In this document: positions 58,727 through 64,000 of the stretch, piece after piece
Layout of the letters: every line of letters begins with the position of its first letter
How positions within the stretch are numbered: the first letter of the stretch is position 1
Assembly (NCBI RefSeq): GCF_040712315.1
Contig: NC_134023.1
Span: 12,967,442 to 13,031,441, forward strand
Source of the DNA: Castanea sativa
Lineage: Eukaryota > Streptophyta > Magnoliopsida > Fagales > Fagaceae
Reading direction: 5' to 3'
DNA length: 64,000 bases
Notes under the pieces: generated by a model
Database searches by the model: none
What the model saw: the letters and a program-made list of their open reading frames with translations, nothing else
What the model was told of the DNA's origin: nothing
Position numbers and translations under genes: made by a program

Positions 58727-59554
58727 TCAGAGAAAACTAAAACACGTTTCACCAAAAGAAAACTAAAACATGTTATTCAAGGGAAAAAAAATTGTCTCTG
58801 TTTACTGTGAAGCAAAGCGCGTTGACCCTTTCAAATGGGTTTTCTTAAGTGTTAAAGTCAGATAACCTATTATATATATATATATCAATTCTTATGGTAT
58901 AAAACCGAAATCTTTTTTCTTTTTATTTTTCTAGAAATAGTATAGAATAGAAATCTAAAAGGATTTTACCAAGAATCTTGTAACTCAACTTGTTGGCATC
59001 TCTTAATATGTCTCACTGAAAGATTCAGTGTTTAAGTTACCTTGTAATTACTGAATTATAAAATAAAAAAAATCTAAGAGCATCTTTTTGGTGTTATCAT
59101 GTTGATTTAAACGAAAATAAAGATAGGAGGAATGCATCAAATCACTATCTCCATGGCTAGATCACGAGGTGTCGAATGGCCTCTTTCGATACAAACAATG
59201 ACATGGTAGAGGGACTTGTAGTTTCCCTACCCCCACCCTTCTCTCCAAAAGAATACTCTTCATTGATCTCATATTGTATAAATTTATTTATAGATAGCCC
59301 TCATAAAATTTGATAATTGATACCCTCAAAATGTTTTAGTCATCTAAATTCTTTTTAGTATGTAGACATTACTCAAACAAATTAAGTTATAATCATCTCA
59401 CAAGTCACAATATGTGTGTGTGTGTGTGGGGAGAGAGAGAGAGAGAGAGAGAGGTTATAACTTTAACATTAGTCTTTTCTGTGTAAAATATAATAATATC
59501 TGCTGAATTATAAACCATTTATTTTTATGAAAGAAAAACGGATAGGAGACAACC

Positions 59555-59806
59555 TGAGTTGATGTCTTCCATTTGGGCATGATTATAGTGGTACTCTACC
59601 CGTTTTAGGCACTAGCCTACGAGAGTGAGGAATCTGAATGAGTCATAGCTATGCACCCAATCCCATCAAAAACGCTAGTAAGCATAAGCTGAGAGTATGC
59701 AGTTTTATTTCCAAATGCTTCCTATTATGAGATTCGAACCAAGGACCTCCCCCTCCCAAACCCTTAGAAGTGAGCCCATGACCACTAAACCAACCACCCC
59801 CAGTGG
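59555..59806 (-). mobile_element. tRNA-derived SINE, copy A
   Basis: The minus strand begins near 'gggggtggttgg' and has a pol III A box TGGTTTAGTGGT (59781-59792) and, about 40 bp later, a B box GGTTCGAATCTC (59729-59740). The body then runs 'ggaagcatttgg' and 'gggtgcatagctatgactca'. The tRNA-like head with both promoter boxes defines a SINE; the 3' end was not fixed. Confidence 0.8.
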
Positions 59807-60250
59807 TAAACCCTTTTTTGTTATGCTATTTAGTTTTCAATTATTTTGATTCCATACCTACAAGTTATAATTGATTTAATTACATTCTTAATTCAATATA
59901 TTGTAGCAAATAGTTTTCTTTTTAAATGTTTCATCCATGACATTGAAATCATGGAGCACATGATAGATAATTGGAGTAAAAAAATTACACTAATTTAATA
60001 GTCATTTACATCCCCCAAAAAAAATCAAGATAAAGCATAAAATATATAATAAAATAAAAATTCTTTAAAAAAAAACATTTGTATAACTGTAAATGATAAC
60101 AAGGCAAACTTTTTTCCTTACGTTTGTAGTTTCAAGTGGATTTTATGGGGATGTAATATGGGGGAAAAAATCATGACAAGGACGAACAGGCAGATTTTGT
60201 GGTTATGGATTGTCGGTCAGCGAACGGGAAGGATGGAGAATGATTGAGAG

Positions 60251-60604
60251 TCAAAGATCTGGCCATGTCTGCAACTGAAAGAAAATTGAGTAATGGGCCA
60301 ACATCAAAATAGGTATAATGGACCAACATCTGAAATGCGATCTGAATTTGGTTTTAAAAGTGGGAGAAATATTAACAATATATCTGGATTCTTTAGGCCC
60401 AAAATGGAAATGATCTGAATTTGCATTTAGAAGGGGGAGAAATAATGACAACATATCTGGATTCTCAAGGCCCAAAATGAAAAAAGGAATGAGCACAGTC
60501 CATGGACTATGAAGACAACGAGCCCACAAAGTCTTTTGAGTGAGCTGTAGGCAAACGCAAATGGTGGTGAGCTGTAGGCAAGCTATGAAGAATGGTGGAA
60601 GCAT
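60251..60604 (-). other. Open frame without gene support
   Basis: A 117-codon frame over a duplicated DNA unit of about 68 bp ('ggagaaatattaacaa', 'tatctggattct', 'ggcccaaaatg'). The corresponding frame in copy B is shortened and broken, and composition is hydrophobic and random. Recorded because it is long; probably not translated. Confidence 0.15.
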
Positions 60605-60660
60605 AGCAGAACTTTTCTCAAATGGGGGCAGCTGAGGTTAAGTCCCGTCGAACACAATAA

Positions 60661-60916
60661 ATGACCATTTGGTTTGTCGTGACTTGCATTTTTAATGTAA
60701 TGCACGTTACAATGATGTAATATTAAAGTTTTTGATTTATTTTTTTTTTCTAACATTATCATAATTTAAAATTACAAAATATATCATATCATTTTAATCT
60801 CATCACCTTCCTAAACAATGTAATATTAGATTCTTGTATTGAGATTACATTAATGTAAAATTACAATAACATGATATTATGGCATAATTTAACATCACAA
60901 CAAACCAAACGGCCAC
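60661..60916. mobile_element. PIF/Harbinger-like MITE, 256 bp
   Basis: Ends 'atgaccatttggtttgtcgt' and (reverse complement) 'gtggccgtttggtttgttgt', with TAA on both sides (60658-60660 and 60917-60919). The body is AT-rich with 'atgtaatatta' repeats. Its start is also present at 63909 in copy B. Confidence 0.75.
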
Positions 60917-61356
60917 TAAGGGCATTAGAGCACTCATATTAGTGAGTTTAAAATAGAAAAAATGGTAAAATATACACAATTTTTGCCCAAAAATTGCCCA
61001 CATAAGTGGGTGTATAGATGTATAAATATCTCTTGTTACAATAACTACCCATATATCCACTTTTACTGTTCATGCGGTAATATATATATATTTTCTCTCA
61101 CTATTTATGTTGAAAGTAGGGTCAGCCCAACATAATTTGGTGCCTAAGACAAAAGAATCTTGTAGGGCCTATTTAATACTAATCATATCAAGGTTAATTT
61201 GATTAATAATACTAACTAAACTAACATTAATTTCATCTAGAAAATTGAATATTATAGTTGAAGCATAAGTTTTAATAAAAAAAATATAAATGTATTATTT
61301 TTTTAGAAAAAAGATTTACCTTATTTTTTATATATAACGATGCATAGTAAAGTAAA

Positions 61357-62058
61357 ATTGTAATCTAATTTTTAATTTTTAATTTTTTTTCAAGAGAAAG
61401 AGAGAAAGATAGATTTTTTTTTTTTGGATAAAAAAATATATATATTATTTGGTGTGTGGATATGTAGGAGATTAGTTTACAAAGATTAAAGTCTCAAAAT
61501 ATTAGGAGAGATTAATCAGCATTGATGATCTAACACATTTGCAACATTTTTAAAAAATATTTTAGGGTTTCAATTGGATTAGATTTCTATTGGTCTTGTG
61601 TATTGTAAGCCTAGTTAGAAATGAAAAAGGAAAATGCTAAAGATATTACAGAACTTTCACAATATAATGTAACAATGGCTATGATTGATGAATATCAACA
61701 AACTAATTAATAAAAGTTTGAATTACTTTTTTATGATTTGTGATATGTCACTTTGTAAGCCTATAGTAACATTAGTGGTATCCCTAGCACCACTCATAAA
61801 AAGAAAGAAAGAAAGAAAAAAGAAGAAGTGAACAACCATTAAAAATTTTATAAAATTTTGGGCCTCTTATAATGTGGGACGGGGTCTATTTTTCTTAAGG
61901 GTAGAAACATTTTGTGATGGGGGCCTTAGGCCTAAGCCTTGGGTCGGCCTGGGTGGAAGCATAGCAAAACTTTTCTCAAATTGGGATGGTTGAGGTTTAG
62001 TCACATCAACCACAAATAAGGACATTAGTATGAAACTGCCGAAGGCTTGGGAACTCTT
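61357..62058. other. Spacer between duplicated blocks
   Basis: No gene. A short piece at 61950-62030 ('ggtggaagcatagcaaaact', 'tctcaaattggga') repeats the end of copy A (about 60594-60670), so it marks a third, partial unit. Confidence 0.5.
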
Positions 62059-62255
62059 TATCAATTCTTATTATATAGAATCAAAATCTTTTTTCTTTTT
62101 ATTTTTCTAGAAATAGTATAGAATAAAATTCTAAGAACATCTTGCCAAGAGTCTTGTAGCCCAACTTGTTGGCATCTCTTAGTATTTCTCATTGAAAGAT
62201 TCAGTGTTCAAATCACCCTCCATGATTGTAACTACTGAATTATAAAATTAAAAAA

Positions 62256-62289
<34 letters not shown>

Positions 62290-63973
62290 AGAGCATCTTT
62301 TTGGTGTTATCATGTCGAATTAAACGAAAATAAGGATAGGAGGAATGCATCAAATCACCATCTCCATGGCTAGATCATGAGGTGTCGAATAGACTCTTGC
62401 GATACAAACAATGATATGGTAGAGCAACTTGTAGTTTCCCTCCCCCCCCCCCTCTCTCTAAAAGAATATTCTTCATTGATCCCATATTGTATAAATTTAT
62501 TAATAGATAGCCCTAAAAAAAAATGGTAATTGATACCCTCAAAATGTTTTAGTCATCCAAATTCTTTTTAGTGTAAGTATCTTTATAGACATTACTCAAA
62601 CAAATTAAGTTATAATCATCTCACAAGTCACAATATGTGTGTGTGTGTGTGTGGAGAGAGGAAGATGTTATAACTTTAATATTAGTCTTTTCAGTATAAA
62701 ATGTAATAATATCTGTCAAATTATAAACCCTTTATTTTTATGAAAGAAAAATATGTAGGAGGAACCTGAGTTGATGTCTTCCATTTAGGCATGATTATAG
62801 TGGCACTCTACCCATTTTCGGCCTAAGCTTGTAGGAGTAAAGAATTCAGATGAGTCATAGCTATGCACCCAACCCCATCAAGAATGCTAGTAAGCATAAG
62901 TCAAGAGTATGAAGTTTTATTCCCAAATGCTTCCTATTACGAGATTCGAACCTAGGAGCTCCACATCCCAAATCCTTAGGAGTGAGCCCATGACCACTAA
63001 ACCAACCACCCCCAATGATAAACCCTTTTTTATTATGCTATTTAGTTTTCAATTATTTTGATTCCATATCTACAATCTATTATTGATTTAATTACATTCT
63101 TAATTCAATATATTGTAGCAAATAATTTTTTTTAAATGTTTCATATAATATTTCCATGACATTGAAATCATGGAGCACATGATAGATAATTGGAGAAAAA
63201 ATTACACTAATATCATAGTCATTTACATCCCCAAAAAAAAAAAATCAAGATAATGCATAAAATATAAAAGAATTCTTAAAAAAGAAAAAAAAGAAAAGAA
63301 AACATATGTATAACTGTAAATGATAACAAGGCAAACTTTTTTCCTTACGTTTGTAGTTTCAAGTGGATTTTATGGGGAGGTAATTTGGGGGAGGAAAATC
63401 ATGACAAGGACGAGCAGGCAGATTTTGTGGTTATGGTTTGTGGGTCAACGAATGGGAAGGAGAATAAATAATAGTCAATGATCTGGCCATGTCTAAAACT
63501 GAGAGAAATTTGAGTAATGGGCCAACATCAAAATGGGTATAATGGGCCAATACCTAAAATGCGATCTGAATTTGCTTTTAAAAGGGGGAGAAATATTAAC
63601 AACATACCTGGATTCTCTTGGCCCAAAAAGGAAAAGATCTAAATTATCATTTAGAAGGGGGTGAAATAATGACAACATATCTGGATTCTCAAGGCCCAAA
63701 ATGGAAAAAGGAATGAACACAGTCCATGGACTATGAAGATAACGAGCCCACATAGTCTTTTGAGTTAGCTGTAAGCAAACGCAAATGGTGGTGCAGAGAT
63801 GAAAACTCCAGTGATTGTGTTGAGAACCAAGCTATGAAGAGTGGTGGAAGCACAGCAGAACTTTTCTCAAATGGGGGCCGCTGAGGTTCAGTCCGTGGAA
63901 CACAATAAAGCGTTTGGTTCATTGTGATGTATTCTTGATGTAATATACATTACCATAATGTAATATTAAAGAA
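62059..63973. repeat. Tandem duplication, copy B
   Basis: Second copy of the block at 58883, offset about 3.18 kb at its start. It has its own (TA) run (62258-62288), C-run (62442-62451) and GT run (62637-62652). Confidence 0.88.
62770..63016 (-). mobile_element. tRNA-derived SINE, copy B
   Basis: A box 62993-63004 and B box 62941-62952 on the minus strand, same spacing and body as copy A. It was duplicated with the block. Confidence 0.8.
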
Positions 63974-64000
63974 AAATTGTAATCTAATTTTCAATTATCA
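63909..64000. mobile_element. Start of the MITE of copy B, cut by the window
   Basis: 'gcgtttggttcattgtgatg' follows TAA (63906-63908), matching the MITE at 60661. After 'gtaatattaaag' it diverges from copy A and resembles the sequence at about 61350. Confidence 0.6.

Larger units (their letters stand above)
58883..61356. repeat. Tandem duplication, copy A
   Basis: Aligns with 62059-63973 at about 85-90% by eye, starting 'tatcaattctta' and continuing through 'tttttatttttctagaaata', the SINE, 'gataacaaggcaaac' and 'gaacacaataaa'. It includes a GT/GA microsatellite (59411-59451). Compared with copy B it has about 600 extra bases after the MITE start. Confidence 0.88.

Noticed and set aside
59729..59792. 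tRNA gene
   Set aside because: A and B boxes are present but no cloverleaf with an anticodon arm can be formed, and the head continues into a SINE body.

Overview
This is nuclear DNA of a dicotyledonous plant. It is AT-rich, has long non-coding stretches, shows canonical GT-AG introns, and is filled with plant-type transposons. The LTR and LINE sequences look like those of woody rosids (a Fagaceae-like tree is my guess), but this cannot be proven from sequence alone. Only one cellular gene looks intact: a class I LOB-domain transcription factor of the LBD3/LBD4 type on the minus strand at 13706-17781, with two exons, a 3.6 kb intron and a candidate TATA box. A short broken piece of a TAF15b-like RNA-binding protein gene lies at 2458-2634.

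Left part (1-13.7 kb): a tandem dispersed repeat, the end of a CACTA-like transposon carrying a solo LTR with a perfect 5-bp target duplication, the TAF15b fragment, a 36-bp minisatellite and small MITEs. Middle part (18-25.3 kb): solo LTRs at 19839-20262 and 23114-23919, several MITEs and local duplications, with no gene seen.

The core (25.7-38.0 kb) is a nested insertion. An older LTR of about 1.07 kb (5-bp duplication CTAAG at both sides) is split by an 11.3 kb Ty3/Gypsy retrotransposon of the Tat lineage on the minus strand. That element has both LTRs, a primer-binding site, gag, protease, reverse transcriptase, two RNase H regions, integrase, an array of about 154-bp tandem repeats, and, on the opposite strand, an extra antisense gene with its own TATA box and introns. 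Its LTRs are nearly identical, yet its genes are riddled with frameshifts. Many differences fall at CGG-type sites, so part of the decay may be sequence error.

The right part (39-64 kb) holds a hAT-type MITE with a perfect 8-bp duplication, a nearly full-length L1-type LINE (ORF1 with zinc knuckle; ORF2 with endonuclease, reverse transcriptase, zf-RVT and RNase H, all with stops), scattered copia reverse-transcriptase pieces, and a copia element that is both internally inverted and interrupted by three TTA-flanked MITEs, one nested in another. The window ends in a roughly 3.2 kb tandem duplication that includes two copies of a tRNA-derived SINE and a PIF/Harbinger-like MITE. Apart from the LBD gene, the window is essentially a record of layered transposition.
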